This document shows, piece after piece, positions 1 to 7,012 of a stretch of 12,768 nt of DNA. The notes below the pieces were generated by a model, which was given only the letters and a program-made list of their open reading frames with translations, did not search any database and was not told where the DNA came from. Both the position numbers and the translations under genes were made by a program. Each line of letters starts with the position of its first letter. Positions within the stretch are counted from its first letter, which is position 1. Location of the stretch: the NCBI GenBank assembly GCA_026394915.1, contig JAPLZS010000184.1, positions 1 to 12,768 on the forward strand, in the 5' to 3' direction. Origin of the DNA: Candidatus Woesearchaeota archaeon (GTDB lineage: Archaea > Nanobdellota > Nanobdellia > Woesearchaeales > UBA12501).

Positions 1-588
1 CAAAAGATCCTTATTTATCTTCAGTCCGCTGCCAGAGACCTTAAAGCTGGAATCCTGCTGCGCATCAGTCTGCTCTTTCCTGTCAAACCCGAACTTATAC
101 ATGAAATAAAGCGCAAGCAGCATCAAAAACATGGCCCATGAATTCGCAGTCTCATACCTTGAAAGTATCATATGGTCCATCATGACAGAGAAAAGAAGAG
201 AGGCTATGAGGGCGGTCCTTGTATTGAACATCTTTCTTCCCACAATGAATACCATCAGTATAGAGAGGGTTCCTATCAATGCATTTCCTATCTGCACTGC
301 CCTTATTGCAAAGTATTCAGTCAATGGAAAGAACATCTTTGTGAACAGGAACATTATCCCATAAAAATGTATAAGCGTTGCAGCTGGCCATGAATAAGGG
401 CGGTTATAAGTGAAATCAAAATTGGCGAATTTCTCTGCATTGCCCACAATCACCCATGTGTCTGGATGGTACTGCACAGGCTGCTCCCTGAGTATTCCAT
501 CAAATCTCACAAAAGCGCCTAAAAGCAGTATTACAAGAAGTATAACATACTCTTTTTTTATCTTTATTTCGCTGCCTTTTCCTGCCAT
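1..588 (-). CDS. GT-C family (PMT_2/ArnT-like) membrane glycosyltransferase, N-terminal 196 aa, cut by window edge
   Basis: Likely a polyprenyl-phosphate-sugar-dependent glycosyltransferase of the GT39/GT83 type, which moves a sugar from a lipid carrier onto protein or lipid on the outer membrane face. I translated it by hand from the ATG at 588 and it stays open to base 1. After a short lysine-rich cytoplasmic tail comes a first membrane helix (about 12-30). An outer loop carrying HPDTW (41-45) follows, at the place where GT-C enzymes keep their acidic catalytic motif, often HPDE. Further helices lie near 70-88, 97-118, 124-141 and 148-166. The stretch around 96-144 (R..QIGNALIG, GRKMF, ALIASLLFS, SRYE) matches the usual PMT_2 pattern. 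A purine-rich GGCGGGG lies just before the ATG and a TATA-like box lies about 50 bases upstream, so it may be transcribed separately from the methyltransferases. Family is fairly sure; acceptor and sugar are unknown. Confidence 0.8.
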   Translation of the reverse strand, partial: MAGKGSEIKIKKEYVILLVILLLGAFVRFDGILREQPVQYHPDTWVIVGNAEKFANFDFTYNRPYSWPAATLIHFYGIMFLFTKMFFPLTEYFAIRAVQIGNALIGTLSILMVFIVGRKMFNTRTALIASLLFSVMMDHMILSRYETANSWAMFLMLLALYFMYKFGFDRKEQTDAQQDSSFKVSGSGLKINKDLL

Positions 589-635
589 TTTTCCCCGCCG
601 TATAGCGCTGTATGGATAAATACTTGATAATACCA

Positions 636-647
636 GATATTATAAAG
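636..647 (-). promoter_or_regulatory. TATA-like box ahead of the GT-C glycosyltransferase
   Basis: On the minus strand the sequence reads CTTTATAATATC, preceded by A/T-rich DNA. Archaeal initiation about 25 bases downstream would fall near 612 and give a leader of about 24 bases before the ATG at 588. Inferred from position and sequence only. Confidence 0.45.
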
Positions 648-689
648 TTTTTAAAGTTTTTGCCAAAATCACTAAGCTGCACTTTTTTG

Positions 690-1404
690 TTATTTCTTTG
701 TTATCTCCACCCACAAAAAGAGTCCGAATCCCTTGAGCCATCGTTCAAACCTCTCTGCCCATTCCTTATTGTATCTTTTTGTCATGAACTTGAGGAATGC
801 AGAGCCGTAGAAGGATTCAATCCTTGCATCAGGATACCTTTTCCTGAAATGCCATTTTGTATAGCTTTTTCCTTCTGCATACCTATATTTCAGTATCTTG
901 CCCTGGAAGAGATAAAACAAAACAGCGAGAGGGGTGTAAAACAGCGAGAGGGGTGTACAATGGGTTGAGATGCGGCACCATTACGATGACCTTTCCTCCT
1001 GGCTTGCATACCCTGATGTGCTCTGCTATTGACTGGTCTGTCTCATCAAAGTGCTCCACTACGCCGATGCTGTAAACGACATCAAATGTATTGCTCTTGT
1101 AAGGTATCTCCCTGCAGTCTCCGACCTTGCCAGAGAAGCCGAGCTTTTTCAGATTGTCTATGCATTCCGGGCAGATGTCAAGGCCGTAAGGCTCTGCCCC
1201 TCTCTGTTTCATGAGCCTGAATATGTTGCCATAGCCGCAACCGACATCAAGGACTTTCTTTCCTTTGAGATCGATGTATTTATCAAACATGTCCATCACA
1301 GCATGGTTAGAATAAGGCGGCCTTTTTGCAGCTATCTCGCTCTCTCCTTCCCAGTAATCCAGCAGATTCTGTGTCTCCTTGTCCATGACCTTCATGTTTT
1401 TCAT
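690..1404 (-). pseudogene. Class I SAM-dependent methyltransferase, frameshifted by a 19-bp tandem duplication
   Basis: The ATG at 1404 follows a good Shine-Dalgarno site. The first 156 residues form a Methyltransf_11-like Rossmann fold: motif I VLDVGCGYGN (51-60), the acidic end of strand 2 at D76 (GLDICPE), and VVEHFDE (115-121). The frame then reads the second copy of a 19-bp duplication and stops at 883, giving a 173-aa product with an unnatural tail. Removing one copy joins the frame to the reading frame that ends at 690 and gives a 231-aa protein with the fused segment TPLAVLFYLFQGKILKYRY, a normal length for the family. The C-terminal part (ending GFGLFLWVEITKK) still looks like unmutated protein, so the break is recent, a sequencing error, or a switchable state. 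It follows the neighbouring methyltransferase by 60 bases, probably in the same transcript. The substrate is unknown and could be a sugar, quinone or lipid head group. Confidence 0.8.
919..956. repeat. Exact 19-bp tandem duplication inside the methyltransferase gene
   Basis: The unit AAAACAGCGAGAGGGGTGT occurs at 919-937 and again at 938-956 with no mismatch and no spacer. Because 19 is not a multiple of 3, the second copy shifts the frame. Deleting either copy restores a continuous methyltransferase frame. Confidence 0.97.
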
Positions 1405-1410
1405 TTGCTT

Positions 1411-1416
1411 CCCTCC
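1411..1416 (-). promoter_or_regulatory. Shine-Dalgarno site GGAGGG fixing the start at 1404
   Basis: On the minus strand GGAGGG ends six bases before the ATG at 1404, ideal spacing for an archaeal ribosome binding site. It supports starting the broken methyltransferase at 1404 rather than at the methionines a few codons further in. Confidence 0.7.
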
Positions 1417-1464
1417 ATTTCCATTGTCATCTGACTATGCCCTATTTATTTTTTCTCATATTTT

Positions 1465-2256
1465 TCATATTTTCTCTGCAACTGCAAGCAGACCCAAACT
1501 TTTCTTTGATTCCCTGAACATGAAACTGTCGATTGACATTATGATGTCTCTTATTTTTGTCAATATCTTTGGAGGATTCTTCTCAATAAGGCTTTCTTTC
1601 AACCTTGATCTGCCACCATCACTTGTATTCTTGTTATGATAGAACCTGTCCAGATTCTTGCTGTCATGCTTTGTGAACGGCTGAAGAAGGTTCACAAGAT
1701 AATAATTCTCAAATATCCCGCAGAAGAAATGCAGCATCCTCCTGATGCCAGTCACCTTGAATGAATTTCTGGAGAGGATGTCTTTAAGGGACTGCTCTGA
1801 ATACAACCTGAGATGGCCAAATCCCCATAACCCTATGGGGAGCTTTTTTCCGAACATCATCAGCACCCTGTTCACCGGGTCATATGAAAAAGGAAAGTTC
1901 ATGTTAGGCACTGTGACTATAAGATTCTTCCCTTTCTTGAGAACTCTCCCTATCTCAAAGACAGCCTTGCTGTCCTCCTTCACGTGCTCAAGCACATCCA
2001 CGCATATCACTTCATCAAAGACTTTCTCTTTGAATGGAAGATATGCTGCACTTGCCAATATGTAAGATGTTCCTGGATTCCTGCGCTTCGCGACAATGAG
2101 ATCATTCATGTTCATGTCTATCCCTATGACCTTGCTGAACCTTTTCATCAGCCAAGTGTCATAATAGCCTTCGCTGCATCCGACATTGAGAACAAACCTG
2201 CCCCTGCCCAGGCTGCTGACTACATTCTTCAGCCTTGATAGTGTTTTATATGACAT
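1465..2256 (-). CDS. Class I SAM-dependent methyltransferase, 263 aa
   Basis: A methyl transferase of unknown substrate with an N-terminal Rossmann fold. Visible motifs are motif I VLNVGCSEG (22-30), VIGIDMNMNDL (43-53) with the ribose-binding acidic residue D47, an acidic-hydrophobic motif VFDEVICVDVLEHV (79-92), and the strand-5 region RVLKKGKNLIVTVPN (104-118), where GG of the usual KPGG is KKGK. A roughly 145-residue C-terminal part, rich in aromatic and basic residues (for example MLHFFCGIFENYYLV), could contact a membrane or lipid-linked substrate. The C-terminal FRESKKSLGLLAVAEKI returns to the core beta-sheet pattern common in these enzymes. There is no obvious Shine-Dalgarno site. 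The gene lies 54 bases after the upstream radical SAM gene, across a 12-bp repeat, and translation may be coupled through a tiny open frame there. Fold is sure; substrate is not known. Confidence 0.85.
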   Translation of the reverse strand: MSYKTLSRLKNVVSSLGRGRFVLNVGCSEGYYDTWLMKRFSKVIGIDMNMNDLIVAKRRNPGTSYILASAAYLPFKEKVFDEVICVDVLEHVKEDSKAVFEIGRVLKKGKNLIVTVPNMNFPFSYDPVNRVLMMFGKKLPIGLWGFGHLRLYSEQSLKDILSRNSFKVTGIRRMLHFFCGIFENYYLVNLLQPFTKHDSKNLDRFYHNKNTSDGGRSRLKESLIEKNPPKILTKIRDIIMSIDSFMFRESKKSLGLLAVAEKI

Positions 2257-2257
2257 C

Positions 2258-2317
2258 TTGCATTGTTTCTTGTGCTATCTCTTGCTTTATTTCTCGCGTT
2301 ATTTCCTGCATTATCTC
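2258..2317 (-). repeat. Five degenerate 12-bp tandem repeats at the radical SAM/methyltransferase junction
   Basis: Five units of exactly 12 bases run from 2258 to 2317. On the plus strand they are TTGCATTGTTTC, TTGTGCTATCTC, TTGCTTTATTTC, TCGCGTTATTTC and CTGCATTATCTC. The first-transcribed unit covers the stop codon of the radical SAM gene, whose TAA overlaps an ATG (TAATG). That ATG at 2311 opens a 21-codon frame with a repeating E-I-x-Q pattern. It ends at 2246, eleven bases inside the methyltransferase gene. Whether the short frame is translated is unknown. Confidence 0.75.
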
Positions 2318-3735
2318 TCTTTCTTGAACAAAAACTTCAAAAAAGCAAATCCGCTTATGATTATCTTCTTTGCAACTGTAGGATTCCTGAGCTTCTTTAT
2401 GAAATACCAGATTGTCCTTGGCCTGAGATAGAACTGCCTGTACGCTTTCTTGTAATAGTATACCATATCCTCTTCTTTTAAGCCGTGAGGTATGAAAGAA
2501 GGCTTGTCGAACATGTTCATCTTCTCCCAGTCCTCATCAAAAGTCCCGTACTTCTTTACATTCGCATAGATCTCAGAGCCAGGCAATGGGGCAAAGAAAG
2601 TTACGTGGAAATCATCAAGAGGAAGCCTCTTTATGAAATCAACTGTCTGCTTCATTGTCTCGTTTGTCTCATTAGGGCCGCCTATCATAAAAAATCCTTT
2701 TGTTGATATCCCAGCTTCCTTTGTCCACTTGAGGGCCTGATCTATCCTCTCCAACTTCACATTCTTCTTGTATTTGTCAAGCATCATCTGGGATCCGCTC
2801 TCACAGCCATATGCTATCTGCCAGAATCCTGCCTGCTTCATGAGCTTCAATACCTCAGGATTTACCATGTTCACGCTTGCCATGCACCAGAAACTCAGGT
2901 CAAGCTTCTCTTTTATCAGCATCTTGCACAGCTTGATGAGCCTTTCCCTGTATGCTGCAAAATTATCCTCATAGATCTGTATCTCTCTTATGCCATAATT
3001 ATCATAAAGATATCTTATCGTCTTCATCACATACTCAGCAGAATGGGCCCTGCACCTGTTGCCGAACACAACATTTGCGCAGAACGTGCATTGCATTGGG
3101 CAGCCTCTTGACGTGATTATCGAGATTGAAGGAAGCCTATACAAACTATTTGCAGGAGGCATGTAATATTTGGTTATGTCAGGCAGCAGGTCATATGCTG
3201 GCATAGGAAGTGTGTCAAGATCCTCTACGAATCCCCTTGGTTCTGTCTTTACAAGCTTCTTTCCTTGCCTGTACATCAATCCTTTCACAGAAGAAAGATC
3301 CTTTTTATTGTCAAGTGATTCAAGCAGTTCTGTTATGGTTATGTCTGCTTCTCCAAGAACACCTATGTCAAACTGAGGATACTTATCCATGGTCTTCTCA
3401 GGAAGAGCTGTTATGTGCGGACCGCCTACAAGGATTGTGATTTTATTATTCTTCTGCTTGATCATCTTTGCAAGCTTGCCTGCATGATCCACAAATGCCG
3501 TTGTTGAAGAAAGGCCGACATAATCCGGTTTCTTATCCAGTATTATCTTGAGTGCCTGAGAATATCCGAGATTCAGTGCTCCGCAGTCCAGTATCTCTGT
3601 ATCATGATTATTCTGCCTGGTTATTGCAGCAAGCTGCGCAAGCCCTATCGGAGCCTGTTCATTGCCTGCTGCTGCAAGATCTCCGTAGATATCCTTCAAT
3701 GTGGCAGGCGCTTTGACAAAAATTATCTTTCCCAT
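2311..3735 (-). CDS. B12-binding-domain radical SAM protein (COG1032 type), 474 aa
   Basis: Belongs to the radical SAM enzymes with an N-terminal cobalamin-binding-type domain (the BchE/class B methylase group), which cleave S-adenosylmethionine with a 4Fe-4S cluster and often add methyl groups to unactivated carbon. Residues 1-140 form the Rossmann-like domain with the family pattern APIGLAQLAAI, VGLSSTT, LVGGPHITALPEKT and LGEADITITELL. The canonical DxHxxG histidine is not seen, as in many members. Next comes the linker EDLDTLPMPAYDLLPD, then the cluster motif SRGCPMQCTFC with C212, C216 and C219. YGCESGSQ (309-316), GFFMIGGPNET (347-357) and FAPLPGSEIY (381-390) are standard barrel motifs. 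The C-terminal AYRQFYLRPRTIWYF region is typical of this group. A GAGGT ribosome site lies five bases before the ATG, three bases after the upstream stop, so the pair is translationally coupled. The substrate is unknown, possibly lipid or glycan. Confidence 0.9.
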   Translation of the reverse strand: MGKIIFVKAPATLKDIYGDLAAAGNEQAPIGLAQLAAITRQNNHDTEILDCGALNLGYSQALKIILDKKPDYVGLSSTTAFVDHAGKLAKMIKQKNNKITILVGGPHITALPEKTMDKYPQFDIGVLGEADITITELLESLDNKKDLSSVKGLMYRQGKKLVKTEPRGFVEDLDTLPMPAYDLLPDITKYYMPPANSLYRLPSISIITSRGCPMQCTFCANVVFGNRCRAHSAEYVMKTIRYLYDNYGIREIQIYEDNFAAYRERLIKLCKMLIKEKLDLSFWCMASVNMVNPEVLKLMKQAGFWQIAYGCESGSQMMLDKYKKNVKLERIDQALKWTKEAGISTKGFFMIGGPNETNETMKQTVDFIKRLPLDDFHVTFFAPLPGSEIYANVKKYGTFDEDWEKMNMFDKPSFIPHGLKEEDMVYYYKKAYRQFYLRPRTIWYFIKKLRNPTVAKKIIISGFAFLKFLFKKER

Positions 3736-3738
3736 GCT

Positions 3739-5226
3739 CTACCTCTTGCCTGCTTTATCATTGCTGCCATTATCTGAATCATTTTTTTTCCCTGTTCTCT
3801 CTGCCGGTTTACTCTTAAAATAGTTCTTTGAGTGAAGAGCCACTTTGACGAGATAAAACCAGCTGAGGTTCTCCATGCTCTTTATTCCCATTGCATAATG
3901 CGCCTGGAATATCAGGCTATATAATGGGTTTGACGGAAATTTTATGAGAAGCCTCATCATCCATTTAGGTATCCTGAAGACATTTCCGAACTGGAAGAGC
4001 TTCTGGTGATTCTCTATGTCTTTCTTGTTCTCTCTCTTCAATGGGGTCCCATTGAAGAATGAATGATCAAGATTGTTTATGTCATAATCTTTCCTTAGCA
4101 GGCCTTTCTGCTTTGCAATCTCCATTATCTCTGTGCCTGGATACGGGTGCATCAGCGAGCACCAAGCATGAGTAGGGTGTATCAGGCAGGACATCTCGTA
4201 TGTCTCTAGTGCTGTTTCAAGAGTCTCTCCTGGAGCGCCAAGTATATTGTATACCTGGAGCTTTATCCCATATTTCTTTATGATCTTCGCAGAGCTGATT
4301 ATCTGCTCATTTGTTATGCCCTTCTTCAGTATCTCCTCCCTTATTTTCGGATTTGCTGATTCTATGCCCATCCTTATCGAATTGCAGCCTGCTTTCCTCA
4401 TCATCTTTATGAGGTCTTCATTGACCAGGTCTGCCCGTGCTGTAACGCTGAAAGGCAGTTTGACTTCATTCTTGTATCTTGTCAAGAACTCATTGAACCA
4501 CTCTTTCTTGCCGAGTACGAATGTGTCATCATAGAAGAAGATGTATTTTATCTTCTTGTTCGAGGCGAGGATCTCTTTTATCTCTTTCATCATGCTTGAA
4601 GGAGATCTTCTCCTGACAATGCTTCCTTTTCCTTGGTATATCTCATTGTATCCCTTGTTGAAGCAGAATGTGCATCTGTAAGGGCATCCTCTGCTTGACA
4701 TGAATGCGCCTACCTTGTCATCCTTAAGCAAAGAATATTTGTCATAGATGTCCCTGTCTGCATAAGGCAGGGTATCAAGATCCTCTACAAGATTCCTTAT
4801 GGGGTTCCTGTGTATTTCCCCGCCCTTCTTCAGCCAGAGATTAGGTATTCCAGTGATATCCTCTTTTGCCTGCATCTTGTCAAGCAGCTCTGATATCGCA
4901 TACTCGCCTTCTCCCCTGCAGACTATGTCAATGAAGCTTTCTTTTATTATCTCTGGAAAGAATGTAGGGTGAGGGCCGCCGACAAGTATGGGTTTTTTCA
5001 GCTCCCTCTTTATCCTTTTTGCAAGATCAGCCATCCATATGTATCTTGTGGTTGTTATTGAGAACCCTACGACATCCGGATTTATCCTCTTGATCTCCTT
5101 TATGAGATCCTTTTCCATTGATTCTATAAGTATGTCAAACTTATGGCCCCCTTTTTTTATGACTGCTGCGAGGAGCATCACGCCATAATTCCTAAAGATA
5201 TCCTGCTGGATAAACAATATTTTCAT
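3739..5226 (-). CDS. B12-binding-domain radical SAM protein (COG1032 type), 495 aa
   Basis: A second enzyme of the same superfamily and the first gene of the minus-strand block. Starting at the ATG at 5226 the protein begins MKILFIQQD, the usual first strand of the cobalamin-type domain. An in-frame TTG at 5253 would add nine residues unlike the family. Domain 1 (about 1-120) has VVGFSITTTRY, LVGGPHPTFFPE and RGEGEYAISELL. The iron-sulfur motif is SSRGCPYRCTFC with C181, C185 and C188. MGIESANPKIREEIL (286-300), YNILGAPGET (326-335) and HPYPGTEIMEIA (360-371) follow the radical SAM barrel pattern. The C-terminal region carries several hydrophobic segments and ends in a lysine-, serine- and asparagine-rich hydrophilic tail. 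DxHxxG is not visible. The TTTATAA box near 5311-5322 would serve as promoter. Superfamily is sure; the reaction is unknown. Confidence 0.9.
   Translation of the reverse strand: MKILFIQQDIFRNYGVMLLAAVIKKGGHKFDILIESMEKDLIKEIKRINPDVVGFSITTTRYIWMADLAKRIKRELKKPILVGGPHPTFFPEIIKESFIDIVCRGEGEYAISELLDKMQAKEDITGIPNLWLKKGGEIHRNPIRNLVEDLDTLPYADRDIYDKYSLLKDDKVGAFMSSRGCPYRCTFCFNKGYNEIYQGKGSIVRRRSPSSMMKEIKEILASNKKIKYIFFYDDTFVLGKKEWFNEFLTRYKNEVKLPFSVTARADLVNEDLIKMMRKAGCNSIRMGIESANPKIREEILKKGITNEQIISSAKIIKKYGIKLQVYNILGAPGETLETALETYEMSCLIHPTHAWCSLMHPYPGTEIMEIAKQKGLLRKDYDINNLDHSFFNGTPLKRENKKDIENHQKLFQFGNVFRIPKWMMRLLIKFPSNPLYSLIFQAHYAMGIKSMENLSWFYLVKVALHSKNYFKSKPAERTGKKNDSDNGSNDKAGKR
3741..3745 (-). promoter_or_regulatory. 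Shine-Dalgarno GAGGT for the downstream radical SAM gene
   Basis: On the minus strand GAGGT overlaps the end of the upstream gene (stop at 3741-3739) and ends five bases before the ATG at 3735. This indicates coupled translation of the two radical SAM genes. Confidence 0.55.
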
Positions 5227-5310
5227 ATCAAAACCCCAGTACCCCGCTAACAATGCATTCTTGATATTATTGATGCATTTATTATATATTTGTTATATAA
5301 TTGATTGGGC

Positions 5311-5322
5311 CTATTTATAAAG
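5311..5322 (-). promoter_or_regulatory. TATA-like box for the minus-strand radical SAM/methyltransferase block
   Basis: On the minus strand the sequence reads CTTTATAAATAG, a close match to the archaeal TATA box. Initiation about 25 bases on would be near 5290 and give a leader of about 65 bases to the ATG at 5226. Two weaker A/T-rich boxes (minus-strand TTATATAAC near 5294-5302 and AATATATAAT near 5281-5290) are alternatives. Confidence 0.4.
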
Positions 5323-5330
5323 ATTTCGTG

Positions 5331-5359
5331 GCTCCTGGAGCTCATGGAGATCTTAAGAT
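5331..5359. promoter_or_regulatory. Two palindromes between divergent promoters, possible operators
   Basis: GCTCC-T-GGAGC (5331-5341) and the perfect 10-mer ATCTTAAGAT (5350-5359) lie between the TATA-like boxes of the two divergent radical SAM transcripts. Their position fits shared regulator binding. No protein is known to bind them and short palindromes can arise by chance. Confidence 0.3.
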
Positions 5360-5399
5360 ATCCAGCGTATATGCGGTGTGTTTGAAGTTTGAAGCAAAA

Positions 5400-5408
5400 T
5401 TTATAAAT
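5400..5408 (+). promoter_or_regulatory. TATA-like box, probably giving a leaderless mRNA
   Basis: The sequence AAAATTTATAAATTAAG (core TTTATAAAT at 5400-5408) is centred about 26 bases before the ATG at 5430. Archaeal transcription would then begin at or next to the A of the start codon. No Shine-Dalgarno site is needed or convincing here. Confidence 0.55.
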
Positions 5409-5429
5409 TAAGGGCAAATCAAAAACAAG

Positions 5430-6839
5430 ATGAGAATACTGCTTATATCTCCGCCGCCATTGAATACCTTAGAGGAACCGGAAGTGGCGAACATAAAGAC
5501 AGGAACCGCCGGCTGTTTCCCGCCTCTCGGACTCATGTACCTTGCAGGCTATGCAAGGAAGAATTCCTCACATGACGTGATTATGGTCGATGCAAATGCA
5601 TTCAATATGTCCTACAAGCAGCTTGAGAAAGAGATAAGGAAGATAAAGCCTGATCTTGTGGGTCTTGGCACAACATCTTTCTCGCTTAAGGACACTATAA
5701 TAACAGCAAAGATAGTGAAGGGCATAGACAAGAAAATACATGTGAATGTGGGCGGACCGCATCTTCTCATCTATCCAAAAGAGACCCTTTCTCTTAAACC
5801 GTTTGATTCTGTGACAATAGGCGACGGAGAGGTCACTTTCCTGGATCTCGCAGATGCGCTTGCGCAGGGGAAGGATCTGAGGACAGTTAAGGGGCTTGGA
5901 TTCAAAGAAGGAAAAGATATGATAATCAATGAACCAAGAGAGCCTATTGAAAATCTGGATATGCTGCCTTTCCCTGCAAGAGACCTGCTTCCTATCAAAG
6001 TGTATTATTCTGGAGTATCTGACAAGAAATTCATGACAACCATGCTGTCAAGCAGAGGCTGTCCATGGAACTGCAGGTTCTGTTTCTCAAAGGGAATAAA
6101 GTACAGGCAGAGATCTCCGAAGAATATAGTTGATGAGATATCGGAATGCGCAAAGATGGGCATAACAGAGTTCAATTTTGTGGATGAGACATTCAACGCA
6201 AACCCGAAGAATGTGATAGAGGTCTGTGACCTGATAATGAAGAGGGGGCTCAAGATAGACTGGGCTATAAGAGGCAGGATAAATACCATAAACGAGAAAG
6301 TCCTCAAGAAGCTCAAGCAGGCAGGATGCACAAGGATAAATTATGGCGTTGAATCAGGCAATGATGAGATACTTAAAGTCATAAACAAATGCGTCACAAA
6401 GGATCTGGTGAAAAGAGTATTTGAGATGACAAACAAGGAAGGCATAAAGACAGTCGCATTCTTCATGATAGGCCACCCGACAGAGAAAAGGGAACAGGTC
6501 CTTGAGACAATAAGGTTTGCAAAGGAGATAAAGCCTGATTATGCTGTATTCTCCATATTCCTGCCATACCCAAAGACAGAATTCTATGAGATGGGGCTGA
6601 AAACCGGCCTGATAAAAGAGGATTACTGGAAAAAGTTCGCGAGAAACCCGGAGAAACCGTTCAAGCCAAAGGTATGGGAGGAGATATTCACAGAAAAGGA
6701 GCTTTATGATCTCTCAAAGATTGCATACAGGGATTTCTATTTTGATCCAAGATACTTATTGAGAAGGGTATTCGGCATAAGATCCTTCACAGAGTTCTCA
6801 AGGCATGCAAAAACAGCATTGAAGATGATGCATGGCTGA
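5430..6839 (+). CDS. B12-binding-domain radical SAM protein (COG1032 type), 469 aa
   Basis: The third enzyme of this superfamily in the window, transcribed away from the other two. Residues 1-140 form the cobalamin-type domain: MRILLISPPP, CFPPLGLMYLAGYARKN, VGLGTTSFSL, NVGGPHLLIYPKE and IGDGEVTFLDL. The linker ENLDMLPFPARDLLP is the family standard. The 4Fe-4S motif is SSRGCPWNCRFC with C211, C215 and C218, followed by the barrel motifs FNFVDETFNAN (248-258), INYGVESGNDEIL (303-315), AFFMIGHPTEKREQ (343-356) and FLPYPKTEFYEMG (377-389). The C-terminal AYRDFYFDPRYLLRR region resembles that of the 474-aa enzyme, which suggests related roles. DxHxxG is absent from the first domain. The archaeal box upstream points to a leaderless message. 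The next gene on this strand is an ALG5-like glycosyltransferase. The reaction is unknown; lipid or glycan modification is an inference from neighbours. Confidence 0.9.
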   Translation: MRILLISPPPLNTLEEPEVANIKTGTAGCFPPLGLMYLAGYARKNSSHDVIMVDANAFNMSYKQLEKEIRKIKPDLVGLGTTSFSLKDTIITAKIVKGIDKKIHVNVGGPHLLIYPKETLSLKPFDSVTIGDGEVTFLDLADALAQGKDLRTVKGLGFKEGKDMIINEPREPIENLDMLPFPARDLLPIKVYYSGVSDKKFMTTMLSSRGCPWNCRFCFSKGIKYRQRSPKNIVDEISECAKMGITEFNFVDETFNANPKNVIEVCDLIMKRGLKIDWAIRGRINTINEKVLKKLKQAGCTRINYGVESGNDEILKVINKCVTKDLVKRVFEMTNKEGIKTVAFFMIGHPTEKREQVLETIRFAKEIKPDYAVFSIFLPYPKTEFYEMGLKTGLIKEDYWKKFARNPEKPFKPKVWEEIFTEKELYDLSKIAYRDFYFDPRYLLRRVFGIRSFTEFSRHAKTALKMMHG

Positions 6840-7012
6840 ATCCTGCAGGATATGATGATACACTCAGACATAAAAATATCATAAAAATGCATGAAAATAT
6901 AGAAATATAGGAAAATTTTAAAAATAGACCTATTTTATTCAGATATGCTCAGATATGTTGTGGGAATGATGATGCAAAGATGATATCTAGATAGGATTGA
7001 GATAGGATTAAT
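6840..7012 (+). other. A/T-rich intergenic region with an 11-bp direct repeat next to the glycosyltransferase start
   Basis: There is no gene here. The stretch is rich in A and T with many irregular ATA and AAAAT tracts. GATAGGATTGA (6990-7000) is followed directly by GATAGGATTAA (7001-7011), ending one base before the ATG at 7013. A TTTTAAAAATAG stretch near 6916-6927 could act as a TATA box, but it is not a strong match. Confidence 0.4.

Noticed and set aside
612-968. Plus-strand 118-codon open frame
   Set aside because: It is antisense to the broken methyltransferase and crosses the 19-bp duplication; its composition is that of a shadow frame.
883-1404. A complete 173-aa methyltransferase
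   Set aside because: The last 17 residues come from reading the second copy of the 19-bp duplication out of frame. The true C-terminal half continues in another frame to 690.
5227-5253. TTG start giving a 504-aa radical SAM protein
   Set aside because: The nine extra residues do not fit the family, which begins with a strand such as MKILFI at the ATG at 5226.
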